DNA of 64,000 nucleotides, taken from positions 62,001 through 126,000 of the forward strand of contig JAIDHX010000037.1 in the NCBI GenBank assembly GCA_029053015.1, written 5' to 3'. This document shows positions 41,553 to 50,879 of this stretch, piece by piece (positions within the stretch are counted from its first letter, which is position 1; each line of letters begins with the position of its first letter). The notes under the pieces are model-generated. The model saw nothing but the letters and a program-made list of their open reading frames with translations, was not told the DNA's origin and did not search any database. The position numbers were made by a program, and so were the translations under genes. Origin of the DNA: Lachnospiraceae bacterium (GTDB taxonomy: Bacteria; Bacillota; Clostridia; Lachnospirales; Lachnospiraceae).

Positions 41553-42530
41553 ATGGGATTTTTTTCTGATTTGAAGGAAGACCTGTCACAGGCAGTCAAT
41601 GAGTTGATGCCTGAAGATGTGCAGCTTGAAGAGGAAGAGGCGCTTGAGGCTGTGACAGAGGCGGAATACGGGGAATTAGAGCAAGTAACGTATGAAGCTG
41701 AAACAGAAGAAAATAACGCAGACGCGGCGGAGACAGTATATGATGTGCTCGACGCAGATGTAGAGTATGAAACAGAAGCAGACGCAGCATATGAAACAGA
41801 AGAGGTGTATGCAGAAGAGGCGGCCGAAGAGGAACCTGTAACAGAAGAAACAGACGAGAGGGCGCAGCTTGATGCACTTTTGGACAAGGTGGACACCATT
41901 GAGATACCTGAGGATATGGATATTACAAAGGTAGAGGATGAAGAGCCGGAAATGGATTTGGAGACCAGTATTAGAGAAGCATTCGGTGAAAAAGAAAACG
42001 AAGAAGAAATAATGGGAGGGAACGAAAAGAAAATGGATTATCAGACAAAGAGTGTTGTGGACGAGACCGCTGTGATTACGGCGAGCATGACGATTAACGG
42101 TGATATTATTTCAGAGGGTTCGATTGATGTCATCGGAACCATCAACGGAAATATCGATGCGCTGGGCAAACTGAACATTACCGGAACGATCAACGGCAAT
42201 TCCAAGGCAGCGGAAATTTTTGCGGACAATGCCAAAATCATGGGTGAAGTTGTCAGCGAAGGCTCCGTAAAAATCGGACAGAGTTCTGTTATCATCGGCA
42301 ATATATCCGCGCAGAGCGCCGTGATTGCAGGTGCAGTAAAGGGCGATATCGATGTACATGGACCGGTTGTGCTGGATACTTCTGCAATTGTAATGGGTAA
42401 CATCAAATCCAAGGCAGTACAGATTAACAATGGCGCCGTTATCGAAGGTATGTGTTCACAGTGCTATGCTGACGTTAATCCTACAGCATTCTTTGATGAA
42501 TACAAGAAAAAGGGCAACAAGGATAAGTAA
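41553..42530 (+). CDS. Bactofilin-family protein with long acidic N-terminus
   Basis: 325 residues. Residues 1-160 are strongly acidic and Tyr/Glu/Ala-rich (VTEAEYGELEQVTYEAETEE) and likely disordered. Residues about 170-310 are the bactofilin beta-helix with regular short repeats (MTINGDIISEGSIDVIGTI, NGNIDALGKLNITGTI). The end is basic (EYKKKGNKDK). Typical bactofilins are 120-200 residues, so the acidic arm is unusual. An internal ATG at 42033, 12 nt after GGGAGGG, could give the bare bactofilin domain. Bactofilins polymerise at the membrane and position cell-wall enzymes, which fits the upstream deacetylase. Confidence 0.87.
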   Translation: MGFFSDLKEDLSQAVNELMPEDVQLEEEEALEAVTEAEYGELEQVTYEAETEENNADAAETVYDVLDADVEYETEADAAYETEEVYAEEAAEEEPVTEETDERAQLDALLDKVDTIEIPEDMDITKVEDEEPEMDLETSIREAFGEKENEEEIMGGNEKKMDYQTKSVVDETAVITASMTINGDIISEGSIDVIGTINGNIDALGKLNITGTINGNSKAAEIFADNAKIMGEVVSEGSVKIGQSSVIIGNISAQSAVIAGAVKGDIDVHGPVVLDTSAIVMGNIKSKAVQINNGAVIEGMCSQCYADVNPTAFFDEYKKKGNKDK

Positions 42531-42551
42531 TGTATATAAGGAGCATGTTGC

Positions 42552-43247
42552 ATGCGTAGAATATTATTAAAATTAAGCGGGGAGGCACTGGCGGGCAGCA
42601 AGCGTACAGGCTTTGACGAGGAAACGGTAAGAAATGTGGCGCTTCAGGTGAAGCAGCTTGTGGATGACGGATATGAAATCGGCATTGTAACGGGAGGCGG
42701 AAACTTCTGGAGAGGGCGTTCCAGCGAGAACATTGACAGGACCAAGGCAGACCAGATCGGGATGCTGGCTACGGTTATGAATTGTATCTATGTCTCCGAG
42801 ATTTTCCGTTCCGTCGGCATGATGACGAATGTATTGACGCCGTTTACTTGCGGTTCTTTTACAAAGCTGTTTTCAAAAGACAGGGCGAACAAATATTTTG
42901 CGAAGGGAATGGTAGTCTTTTTTGCGGGAGGAACGGGACATCCCTATTTTTCCACGGATACCGGCGTGGTGCTTCGCGCGGTAGAGGTGGATGCGGATGT
43001 GATTCTGCTTGCAAAGTCTATCGACGGTGTGTACGATGCCGATCCTGCGAAGGTACCGGACGCAAAAAAATATGACGAAGTGAGCATAGAGGAAGTGATC
43101 GCCAAGAATCTGCAGGTGGTAGATATGACGGCTTCCATTCTTGCCAGGGACAACAAGATGCCTATGTGGGTATTTGGACTGAATGAAGAAAACAGTATTG
43201 TGAATACGGTAAAAGGAAAATTTACGGGCACAAAGGTAACGGTTTAA
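42552..43247 (+). CDS. pyrH: UMP kinase PyrH
   Basis: 231 residues, normal length. Amino-acid-kinase fold: LLKLSGEAL at the N-terminus, IVTGGGNFWRGR, DQIGMLATVMN, and FAGGTGHPYFSTDTG for nucleotide binding. It phosphorylates UMP to UDP. It starts the pyrH-frr-(uppS)-cdsA-dxr-rseP run; the gene order supports the call over other kinases of this fold. Confidence 0.97.
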   Translation: MRRILLKLSGEALAGSKRTGFDEETVRNVALQVKQLVDDGYEIGIVTGGGNFWRGRSSENIDRTKADQIGMLATVMNCIYVSEIFRSVGMMTNVLTPFTCGSFTKLFSKDRANKYFAKGMVVFFAGGTGHPYFSTDTGVVLRAVEVDADVILLAKSIDGVYDADPAKVPDAKKYDEVSIEEVIAKNLQVVDMTASILARDNKMPMWVFGLNEENSIVNTVKGKFTGTKVTV

Positions 43248-43321
43248 GAATTACCATTTAGCGGGGCGTGCCACGGGAGCGGGCCTTATTCCCGAAGTGT
43301 CAGGAAAGGTATGGTATAAAA

Positions 43322-43873
43322 ATGGACGAGAGAATACGCGTTTACGACGAAAAAATGAAAAAGACATATGAATTTCTGGAGACCGATTATGCGGCGCTTC
43401 GTGCAGGACGTGCCAATCCGCATGTGCTGGATAAACTGCGGGTGGATTACTATGGTACGCCTACGCCGATTCAGCAGGTAGGCAATATCACGGTTCCCGA
43501 AGCCAGAATCATTCAGATTGCGCCGTGGGAAAAGTCACTGATTAAGCCGATTGAAAAGGCAATTATGACTTCCGATATCGGCATTACCCCTTCCAATGAC
43601 GGTTCCATTATCAGACTGGTATTTCCGGAACTGACGGAGGAGAGAAGAAAGGACCTTGTGAAAGAGGTAAAGAAAAAAGGCGAGGATGCCAAGGTCGCTA
43701 TCCGCAATATCAGGCGGGACGGCAATGACGCCTTTAAAAAGCTGGCGAAAACCGATATTTCCGAGGACGAAATCAAACAGCTTGAGGACAGCCTCCAGAA
43801 GCAGACAGACAAGTATATCAAAGATGTGGATGCATTGATTGATAAGAAGTCCAAAGAAATTATGACGGTATAG
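43322..43873 (+). CDS. frr: Ribosome recycling factor
   Basis: 183 residues from ATG 43322 (AGGAAAGG upstream); the earlier in-frame start at 43268 is not used by the family. Signature blocks: LRAGRANPHVLDKLRVDYYGTPTPIQQVGNITVPEAR, then ELTEERRKDLVKEVKKKGEDAKVAIRNIRRD. It works with EF-G to split post-termination ribosomes. A terminator follows 13 nt downstream, separating it from cdsA, where uppS normally sits. Confidence 0.97.
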   Translation: MDERIRVYDEKMKKTYEFLETDYAALRAGRANPHVLDKLRVDYYGTPTPIQQVGNITVPEARIIQIAPWEKSLIKPIEKAIMTSDIGITPSNDGSIIRLVFPELTEERRKDLVKEVKKKGEDAKVAIRNIRRDGNDAFKKLAKTDISEDEIKQLEDSLQKQTDKYIKDVDALIDKKSKEIMTV

Positions 43874-43885
43874 AAGGCATGAGAG

Positions 43886-43907
43886 GGCGGGTCAGTGACC
43901 CGCCTTT
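43886..43907 (+). terminator. Terminator after frr
   Basis: GGCGGGTCA (43886-43894) pairs with TGACCCGCC (43896-43904), then TTTC. The loop is a single base as drawn, so a few bases must open. Confidence 0.65.
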
Positions 43908-43985
43908 CAATCGTTTCATGGAAAATGCGGCGGAAGCATATACTAAGAGAGACGGAAGATACAGCCTTGTAAAGGAGGGATGGAG

Positions 43986-44804
43986 ATGTTTTGGACCAGA
44001 TTCATGAGCAGCGTTGTTCTGGTGGTGATTGCGCTGGTAACTCTCATTATGGGCGGAGAGGTGCTGTGGGCAGTGACTCTTGCCATATCGGTTATCGGGT
44101 ATATGGAGCTTTGCAGGGCGTCAGGAGTCCATACAAAGGGAAAGTTGAATGCACCGGAGGCAGTGGGGATACTCGGTACAGGCGCTTACTACGCGGCAGT
44201 ACTGCTGTCTGAGGGCGGACTGTTTCAGCTTATGGCAATTATCGGTGTGTTCATGGGCAGCATGTGTGTCTATGTAGTCACCTTTCCCAAATACCGCTCA
44301 GAGCAGATTATGGCAAACTTTTTTGGGTTTGTCTATGCACCGGTCATGCTTTCCTTCCTCTATCTGACAAGGGCGCTTCCTTATGGCGAATATATTGTGT
44401 GGCTGATTTTAATCAGCTCCTGGGGCTGCGATACCTGTGCGTATCTGGTGGGTATCTGTATCGGCAAAAAGAAGATATTTCCGCATCTCAGTCCCAAGAA
44501 ATCTCTCGAGGGCTGTATCGGCGGCGTTGTGGGCGCAGGCCTTATCGGAGCCGCCTTCGGATATTTTTTGATTGAAAAGGCAACGCCGGATCAAAATGTG
44601 ACGCTTATTATAGCGTTTATCTGTATGATTGGCGCTGTGATGAGCCAGGTCGGAGATTTAGCAGCTTCCGCAATTAAGCGGAATCATGACATCAAAGATT
44701 ACGGCAGGCTGATTCCCGGTCACGGGGGGATTATGGACAGATTTGACAGCGTCATTGTGACAGCTCCCATGATATACTTTCTGGCGGCGCTGCTGATTAA
44801 ATAA
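43986..44804 (+). CDS. cdsA: Phosphatidate cytidylyltransferase CdsA
   Basis: 272 residues from ATG 43986, chosen over ATG 43980 because AAGGAGGG ends right at 43979. About seven TM segments. The CDP-diglyceride synthase signature is near the C-terminus: SQVGDLAASAIKRNHDIKDYGRLIPGHGGIMDRFDS. It makes CDP-diacylglycerol for membrane phospholipids. It follows the terminator of frr and precedes dxr by 25 nt. The usual upstream neighbour uppS is missing. Confidence 0.96.
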   Translation: MFWTRFMSSVVLVVIALVTLIMGGEVLWAVTLAISVIGYMELCRASGVHTKGKLNAPEAVGILGTGAYYAAVLLSEGGLFQLMAIIGVFMGSMCVYVVTFPKYRSEQIMANFFGFVYAPVMLSFLYLTRALPYGEYIVWLILISSWGCDTCAYLVGICIGKKKIFPHLSPKKSLEGCIGGVVGAGLIGAAFGYFLIEKATPDQNVTLIIAFICMIGAVMSQVGDLAASAIKRNHDIKDYGRLIPGHGGIMDRFDSVIVTAPMIYFLAALLIK

Positions 44805-44829
44805 TTGTTTAGCTGTATGGAGTTATACC

Positions 44830-46005
44830 ATGAAGAAAATAGCAATATTGGGTTCTACGGGTTCTATCGGAACCCAGACTTTGGAGATTGTGAGAAAAAA
44901 TCCTGATTTGCAGGTGGCGGCGCTGGCGGCAGGCAGCAATGTGGAGCTTCTGGAAAAGCAGGTCAGGGAGTTTCATCCTTCCCTTGCGGTCATGTGGAGT
45001 GAGCAGGCGGCTGCCGATTTAAAGGAACGTCTTTTAGATGTGGCGGTGAAGGTAGCATGGGGAATGGAGGGGCTGATAGAAGCCGCTGTTCTGGAAGAGT
45101 CTGAGGTATTGGTGACGGCAATAGTGGGTATGATTGGAATAAGACCGACGATTGCCGCTATCCGGGCAGGCAAGACGATTGCGCTGGCGAACAAGGAAAC
45201 CTTAGTCTGCGCGGGTCATTTGATTATGCCGCTGGCAAGGGAAAAAAACGTGTCCATTCTGCCGGTAGACAGCGAGCACAGTGCCATATTCCAGTCCATG
45301 CAGGGCGAGCCGAAGCACAGGATATCCAAAATTCTGCTCACTGCCTCGGGAGGCCCATTCAGAGGGAAGACCAGAGCAGAGCTGCAGGATATCAGACCGG
45401 AGGCGGCGTTAAAGCATCCGAATTGGAATATGGGAAGAAAAATAACCATAGATTCCGCAACATTGGTAAATAAAGGTCTTGAGGTGATTGAGGCAAAATG
45501 GCTTTTTGACGTGTCCCTGTCCCAGATTCAGGTGGTGGTGCATCCCCAGAGTGTGATCCACTCCATGGTGGAGTATGCGGATGGTGGGATTATGGCGCAG
45601 CTTGGCACGCCAGACATGAAACTGCCGATTGCTTACGCCCTGTTTTATCCGGACAGAAGACCGCTTGAGGGAAAAAGGCTGGATTTCTATGCATTATCTC
45701 AGATTACCTTTGAAAAGCCGGATACGGAGACCTTTAGGGGGCTTGCGCTCGCTTACAGGGCGGCGGAGACGGGCGGCAGTATGCCGACGGTTTTAAATGC
45801 TGCCAATGAAAAGGCGGTAGATTTGTTTTTAAGCGGGAAGATTTCTTTCTTACAGATAGCAGATTTAATAGAAGCGTGCATGGCAGCGCATACCGTGATT
45901 CCGGCTCCCGGTGTAGAAGAGATACTGGCGGCGGAGCAGGAGACTTATGAGAATATAGAGAAGCAGCTTATAGTCTGGAAGCGCGGGCATGGAGGAATTG
46001 ACTAG
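44830..46005 (+). CDS. dxr: 1-deoxy-D-xylulose-5-phosphate reductoisomerase
   Basis: 391 residues. NADPH-binding LGSTGSIGTQTLEIVR, metal and substrate motifs VDSEHSAIFQ, LTASGGPFRG, SATLVNKGLEVIEA, and the flexible loop HPQSVIHSMVEYADG. It converts DXP to MEP, the committed step of the MEP pathway whose ispG and ispF genes are also in this window. rseP follows after 2 nt. Confidence 0.97.
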   Translation: MKKIAILGSTGSIGTQTLEIVRKNPDLQVAALAAGSNVELLEKQVREFHPSLAVMWSEQAAADLKERLLDVAVKVAWGMEGLIEAAVLEESEVLVTAIVGMIGIRPTIAAIRAGKTIALANKETLVCAGHLIMPLAREKNVSILPVDSEHSAIFQSMQGEPKHRISKILLTASGGPFRGKTRAELQDIRPEAALKHPNWNMGRKITIDSATLVNKGLEVIEAKWLFDVSLSQIQVVVHPQSVIHSMVEYADGGIMAQLGTPDMKLPIAYALFYPDRRPLEGKRLDFYALSQITFEKPDTETFRGLALAYRAAETGGSMPTVLNAANEKAVDLFLSGKISFLQIADLIEACMAAHTVIPAPGVEEILAAEQETYENIEKQLIVWKRGHGGID

Positions 46006-46007
46006 AT

Positions 46008-47060
46008 ATGATGACGGTAATATTATTTATTCTGATATTCGGAGTAGTAGTGCTTTCCCATGAATTCGGGCACTTTCTCCTGGCGAAGATGAATGGCATT
46101 CATGTGGTGGAATTTGCCATCGGCATGGGACCGACGCTGTTTTCTTTTACGAAAAAGGAAACGAAGTATGCCATTAAGCTGCTCCCCATCGGCGGCGCCT
46201 GTATGTTTGAGGGAGAGGACGGACTGGAGACGGAGAACGGCGGCGGGGAAGGTTCTTTTCTGAAAGCGGGCGTATGGGCAAGGATTGCCACGGTGGTGGC
46301 AGGCCCGATTTTCAATTTTATTCTTGCTTTTATTGTGGCGGTGATTGTGGTATCCATGTCTGTCACAGATTTGACGGTGCTTTCAGCCGTATCCGAAGGC
46401 AGTCCCGCCGAGGCGGCAGGGCTTCGGGAGGGAGACCGGATTGTCAGCCTGAATGGCGAAAGGACCTGCCTGTTTCGGGATATTTATCTGATTACACTGC
46501 TCAATAAGGGAACGCCGATAAAGGTGGTTTATGAGCGCGAGGGAGAAAAATTTGAGACAGAGCTTATGCCCGTCTACAGTGAGGCGGATGAAAAATATGT
46601 GATGGGCGTCATCGGCGGTGTCTACGAGAAACCGGAAGGTCTTGCCGTATTTCGGGATGCCTGGTATGAAATCCGCTACAGTGTGCGCGCCACTTATAAA
46701 AGCCTCGGGCTTTTGCTTACCGGACAGTTCAGCCGCAAGGATGTGGCGGGCCCCGTGGGTATAGCGGTAAACGTGGTGGGGAAAACCTATGAAGAGACAA
46801 AGGAATACGGTGTGCAGACGGTAGTACTCAATATGTTGAATATCATCATGCTCCTTTCCGTCAATCTGGGTATTCTGAATCTCCTGCCGATTCCTGCCTT
46901 AGACGGCGGGCGTCTGGTGTTTTTGCTGCTTGAGGTTATCAGGAAAAAGCCCATACCGCCCGAGAAGGAAGGGATTGTGCACTTTGTGGGGCTGGTGTTT
47001 TTTATGGTGTTGATGGTGGTTGTGCTTTTCAACGATTTGGTTAATATTTTTGGTGCTTAG
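46008..47060 (+). CDS. rseP: Site-2 metalloprotease RseP/RasP (M50)
   Basis: 350 residues. TM1 contains the zinc motif HEFGH (about 18-22), and a later TM holds NLLPIPALDGGRLVFLL with the third metal ligand. A single PDZ domain lies between (about 125-200, SPAEAAGLREGDRIVSLNGE). It cuts membrane-embedded regulators such as anti-sigma factors. Position after dxr is the conserved order; ispG and polC, which normally follow, are 20 kb upstream instead. Confidence 0.94.
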   Translation: MMTVILFILIFGVVVLSHEFGHFLLAKMNGIHVVEFAIGMGPTLFSFTKKETKYAIKLLPIGGACMFEGEDGLETENGGGEGSFLKAGVWARIATVVAGPIFNFILAFIVAVIVVSMSVTDLTVLSAVSEGSPAEAAGLREGDRIVSLNGERTCLFRDIYLITLLNKGTPIKVVYEREGEKFETELMPVYSEADEKYVMGVIGGVYEKPEGLAVFRDAWYEIRYSVRATYKSLGLLLTGQFSRKDVAGPVGIAVNVVGKTYEETKEYGVQTVVLNMLNIIMLLSVNLGILNLLPIPALDGGRLVFLLLEVIRKKPIPPEKEGIVHFVGLVFFMVLMVVVLFNDLVNIFGA

Positions 47061-47069
47061 GACAAACGA

Positions 47070-47095
47070 GTCCGCGCTTCCTGCGCGGGCTTTTC
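47070..47095 (+). terminator. Terminator after rseP
   Basis: GTCCGCGC pairs with GCGCGGGC around TTCCT, followed by a short T-run. Confidence 0.75.
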
Positions 47096-47125
47096 CTATA
47101 GGATTTGCGGTTTTTGCGATAAGTT

Positions 47126-47154
47126 TTGACTTCTTATTCAAAAACGACTATAAT
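47126..47154 (+). promoter_or_regulatory. Promoter of apt
   Basis: TTGACT (47126-47131), 17 nt, TATAAT (47149-47154). Confidence 0.75.
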
Positions 47155-47200
47155 AATGTTAATTGGCTTTGATTTTATTATGACGAAAGAGGTGTTTCTT

Positions 47201-47725
47201 ATGAAGAGATTAGAGGATTATGTGAGAAGTATTCCGGACTTTCCGGAGGAGGGTATCATATTCAGAGACGTTACAAGCGTACTGCAGGATGCGGACGGAC
47301 TGCAGCTTGCAATTGATACCATGCAGGAAAAAATCAAGGATTTGGATTTTGATGTGGTAGCGGGTGCGGAATCAAGAGGATTTATTTTTGGCACGCCTAT
47401 TGCATATAATAATCATAAACCCTTTGTGCTGATTCGCAAAAAGGGCAAGCTTCCCTGTGAAACCATTGAAAAAGAGTATGACCTTGAGTATGGGAAGGCA
47501 GTCATTGAAATGCACAAGGATTCCATAAAACCGGGACAGAAGGTGCTGATTGTAGACGACCTGATTGCGACGGGCGGAACCACGGAAGCGATGATAAAGC
47601 TGATAGAGGAGCTTGGCGGCGAGGTCGTGGGCATGGTATTTCTGATGGAGCTTGCAGGGCTTAAGGGCAGGGAAAGACTGAAAGGCTACCGCATGGAAGC
47701 TGCTATTACTTACGAAGGGAAATAG
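47201..47725 (+). CDS. apt: Adenine phosphoribosyltransferase
   Basis: 174 residues from ATG 47201 (AAAGAGGTG before it); the longer frame from 47126 overlaps the promoter and is not used. Signature PRPP loop VLIVDDLIATGGTT, with ESRGFIFG and KGKLPCETIEKEYDLEYG. It salvages adenine to AMP. Placement before relA is conserved in Firmicutes, linking purine salvage to alarmone control. Confidence 0.96.
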   Translation: MKRLEDYVRSIPDFPEEGIIFRDVTSVLQDADGLQLAIDTMQEKIKDLDFDVVAGAESRGFIFGTPIAYNNHKPFVLIRKKGKLPCETIEKEYDLEYGKAVIEMHKDSIKPGQKVLIVDDLIATGGTTEAMIKLIEELGGEVVGMVFLMELAGLKGRERLKGYRMEAAITYEGK

Positions 47726-47774
47726 AAAGCTTCCAGGGCGTAAAAACAATTATCCGGTGTAAGGACAAAAATAT

Positions 47775-50081
47775 ATGACGGAAGAAAAAAAAGAAATTGT
47801 TTTGGAAGAAAGCAAAATCAGCGAATTGAAGGAATTCATGGCACCCGAGGATTTATATCAGGTGCTGGTTCGGCATGTAAAAAAATACCATCCGTCTGAC
47901 GATATTTCCGCAATCGAAAAAGCGTACAGAGTGGCAAGTGATGCGCATAAAGACCAGAAGCGCAAGTCGGGAGAGCCGTATATCATACACCCGCTGTATG
48001 TCGCCATTATCCTGGCAGATTTGGAGATGGACAAAGAGACCATTGTGGCAGGGATTCTGCACGATGTACTGGAAGATACCGTCATGACCGAGGAGCAGAT
48101 GGCGGAAGTCTTCGGCACAGAGGTCGTACAGCTTGTAGACGGCGTTACAAAGCTGGAAAATATACCCTTGAGCAGCGGAAGCGGTTCAGAGAGCGATGCG
48201 AGGCTTGAGATGCAGGCAGAAAACCTGCGAAAGATGTTTCTGGCGATGGCAAAGGATATCAGGGTCATTATCATCAAGCTGGCGGACCGCCTGCACAATA
48301 TGCGGACGCTGAAATACCAGAAACCGGAAAGCCAGCAGAGGATTGCAAAGGAAACTCTTGAAGTGTATTCTCCGATTGCCCAGAGGCTCGGCATTTCCAA
48401 AATCAAGATAGAGTTGGACGACTTATCCTTAAAGTATCTGGAGCCCGAGGCATATTATGATTTGGTAAACAAGATTGCCCTGCGCAAGAGCGTGCGGGAA
48501 TCTTATATCGCAAGTATTGTGGAGGAAGTTGGCAGGCACATTAAAAATGCAGGAATCAAAGCGGAAATTGACGGGCGCGTTAAGCATTTCTTCAGCATCT
48601 ACAAGAAGATGAAAAACCAGAATAAGACGCTGGATCAGATTTATGATTTGTTTGCCATCCGTATTATTGTGGACTCTGTGAAGGAATGCTATGCTGCGCT
48701 GGGCGTGATTCATGAGATGTATAAGCCGATACCGGGGCGGTTCAAGGACTATATTGCCATGCCAAAGGCAAATATGTACCAGTCTCTGCATACCACTCTG
48801 ATTGGCGCGACGGGACAGCCCTTTGAAGTACAGATTCGTACCTTCGAGATGCACAAGGCTGCGGAATATGGTATTGCCGCCCATTGGAAATACAAAGAAG
48901 CGTCAGACGGCAAAAAGGTGGAAGGGCAGGAAGAGGAAAAGCTTACATGGCTCAGGCAGATTCTGGAATGGCAGAGAGATACCTCTGACAATCGGGAATT
49001 TATGAACCTGCTCAAAAATGATTTGGATTTATTTTCCGACAATGTATACTGCTTTACGCCCAGCGGCGATGTCAAGAATCTGCCGGCAGGCTCCACGCCG
49101 ATCGATTTTGCCTACTGTATTCACAGTGCGGTGGGTAACAGAATGGTGGGCGCAAGGGTAAACGGCAAGCTGGTGACGATAGATTACGAGCTGAAAAACG
49201 GTGACAGGGTTGAAATCATCACCTCCCAGAATTCAAAGGGACCCAGCAGAGACTGGCTGAACATTGTCAAGAGCACACAGGCAAAGAATAAAATCAACCA
49301 ATGGTTCAAGAATGAACTGAAGGAAGATAATATCTTAAAGGGCAGGGAGATGATTGCCAGCTACTGCAAGGCGAGAAACCTTGTGCTGTCCGATTTGTCG
49401 AAGCCGGAGTATATGGAGGCGATTCTTCGCAAATACGGCTTCCTGGACTGGGACGCCCTGCTTGCTGCAATCGGGCATGGCGCACTGAAAGAAGGGCAGA
49501 TTATCAATAAGCTCTTGGAGTATTATGACCGCGACCACAAGAAGGAGATGACCAACGAGGAAGTGCTGGCTTCCATTGCGGAAAACGCACAGATAAACCG
49601 GCTGCCGGCAATCAAGTCCAAGAGCGGTATTTCCGTGAAAGGCGTTACCGATGTTTCCGTGCGCTTTTCCAAGTGCTGTTCTCCGGTGCCGGGGGATGAA
49701 ATTATAGGCTTCGTCACAAGGGGAAGAGGTATTACCATTCACAGGACGGACTGCGTCAATATCCTGAACCTCCCCGAAATTGAGAGGGTAAGGCTGATTG
49801 AAGCAGACTGGCAGGAACCTGAAGAGGGAGGCGGCAGTGAGAAATATTTTGCGGAAATCGTGATATATGCCAATAACCGCAACGGGCTTCTGGCGGATAT
49901 TTCAAAAGCGCTGACAGAGAAAAATATTGACATTCTTTCCATGAATACGCGGACAAACAAGCAGGGTGTGGCAACCATGCAGACCTCCTTCGAAATCGGA
50001 AGCAGGGAAGAGTTAAACAGAATTATTGACAAAATCCGGATGATAGAGAGTGTCGTAGATATTGAAAGGACGAGAGGCTGA
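47775..50081 (+). CDS. relA: Bifunctional (p)ppGpp synthetase/hydrolase Rel
   Basis: 768 residues, about 30 longer than B. subtilis Rel because of an N-terminal extension. Hydrolase HD domain: HPLYVAIILADLEMD, AGILHDVLEDT. Synthetase domain: GRFKDYIAMPKANMYQSLHTT and EVQIRTFEMH. C-terminal TGS (DVKNLPAGSTPIDFAYCIHSAVG), zinc-finger-like CCSPVPGDEI and ACT domain (NRNGLLADISKALTEKNIDI). It is the main stringent-response enzyme. It shares one base with the next gene (TGATG). A second, small synthetase starts at 63464. Confidence 0.96.
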   Translation: MTEEKKEIVLEESKISELKEFMAPEDLYQVLVRHVKKYHPSDDISAIEKAYRVASDAHKDQKRKSGEPYIIHPLYVAIILADLEMDKETIVAGILHDVLEDTVMTEEQMAEVFGTEVVQLVDGVTKLENIPLSSGSGSESDARLEMQAENLRKMFLAMAKDIRVIIIKLADRLHNMRTLKYQKPESQQRIAKETLEVYSPIAQRLGISKIKIELDDLSLKYLEPEAYYDLVNKIALRKSVRESYIASIVEEVGRHIKNAGIKAEIDGRVKHFFSIYKKMKNQNKTLDQIYDLFAIRIIVDSVKECYAALGVIHEMYKPIPGRFKDYIAMPKANMYQSLHTTLIGATGQPFEVQIRTFEMHKAAEYGIAAHWKYKEASDGKKVEGQEEEKLTWLRQILEWQRDTSDNREFMNLLKNDLDLFSDNVYCFTPSGDVKNLPAGSTPIDFAYCIHSAVGNRMVGARVNGKLVTIDYELKNGDRVEIITSQNSKGPSRDWLNIVKSTQAKNKINQWFKNELKEDNILKGREMIASYCKARNLVLSDLSKPEYMEAILRKYGFLDWDALLAAIGHGALKEGQIINKLLEYYDRDHKKEMTNEEVLASIAENAQINRLPAIKSKSGISVKGVTDVSVRFSKCCSPVPGDEIIGFVTRGRGITIHRTDCVNILNLPEIERVRLIEADWQEPEEGGGSEKYFAEIVIYANNRNGLLADISKALTEKNIDILSMNTRTNKQGVATMQTSFEIGSREELNRIIDKIRMIESVVDIERTRG

Positions 50082-50710
50082 TGGCAGAATTAAAAATAGG
50101 GCGCATGGTAATAGGTATGTATGGAACCAACTGTTATCTTGTCTACAGAGAGGGCAGGCAGGAAGCGATAGTTGTGGATCCGGCAGATAAGGGAGAGCAG
50201 ATTTATGAGGCGCTTCGGGAGAAGGGCTTTACGGTTTCGGGCATCCTCCTGACGCACGGGCATTTTGACCATATATGGGGAACAAAGGCGCTGCGTGAGA
50301 AGTCCGGCGCTCCAATCTATGCGCTTGACGCAGAAGCAAAGCTCTGCGAGGATGACGGGCTCAATGTTTCCAGGCAGGCCGGCAGGTCTTATACGGTGGT
50401 TCCTGACGTCTATGTGCGGGACGGTGAGGAAGTCTGCATCGCAGACATCACCTGCAAGGTGATTGCGACGCCCGGGCATACGGCGGATAGCTGCTGCTAC
50501 TATTTTGAAGAAGCCGGCTTTGTAGTCTGTGGTGACACGATATTCTTTGAATCCGTAGGAAGGACGGATTTGCCGACCGGAAGCGGCGGCACATTGGAGC
50601 GTTCCATTCGGGAAAGGATTTTTACGCTGCCGGACAGTGTACAGCTCTATCCCGGGCATGGCGACAGCACTACCGTGGAGCATGAGAAAAAGTACAATCC
50701 GTTCTTTTAG
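50081..50710 (+). CDS. Metallo-beta-lactamase-fold hydrolase (glyoxalase II-like)
   Basis: 209 residues. The metal motif LTHGHFDHIWG (HxHxDH) is complete, with ATPGHTADSCCYY, CGDTIFFESVGRTDLP and LYPGHGDST giving the other ligands. It resembles YqgX/GloB-like hydrolases that cleave thioesters such as those of lactoylglutathione analogues. The gene is in the usual place after relA in Clostridia and overlaps it by one base. A terminator follows. Confidence 0.9.
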   Translation: MAELKIGRMVIGMYGTNCYLVYREGRQEAIVVDPADKGEQIYEALREKGFTVSGILLTHGHFDHIWGTKALREKSGAPIYALDAEAKLCEDDGLNVSRQAGRSYTVVPDVYVRDGEEVCIADITCKVIATPGHTADSCCYYFEEAGFVVCGDTIFFESVGRTDLPTGSGGTLERSIRERIFTLPDSVQLYPGHGDSTTVEHEKKYNPFF

Positions 50711-50734
50711 GAAAATGAAAATAAAAAACGATTC

Positions 50735-50770
50735 ATGAAACTCCTTGTCATATGGCAGGGAGTTTTTCAT
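50735..50770 (+). terminator. Terminator after the hydrolase gene
   Basis: ATGAAACTCC pairs with GGAGTTTTTCAT; the T-run lies inside the right arm. Confidence 0.65.
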
Positions 50771-50817
50771 ATGTTTGGCTAAAATTCTTATTTATTTTTT
50801 TAACAAATATTTTACTA

Positions 50818-50847
50818 TTGACAATAGTGTGTAACACACAGTATAAT
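50818..50847 (+). promoter_or_regulatory. Promoter of padR-type gene with palindrome between -35 and -10
   Basis: TTGACA (50818-50823), 18 nt, TATAAT (50842-50847). The spacer contains GTGTGT-A-ACACAC (50827-50839), a palindrome of the TGT/ACA kind bound by PadR proteins, so a dimer would block the promoter. Confidence 0.75.
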
Positions 50848-50879
50848 ATGAAACACAGGATAAAGGAAGGAGAGTGTGC

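Noticed and set aside
41282-41899. 205-codon minus-strand ORF, Ser-rich
   Set aside because: It is the shadow of the acidic bactofilin arm and deacetylase end; the Ser/Ala composition mirrors GA-rich codons on the + strand.
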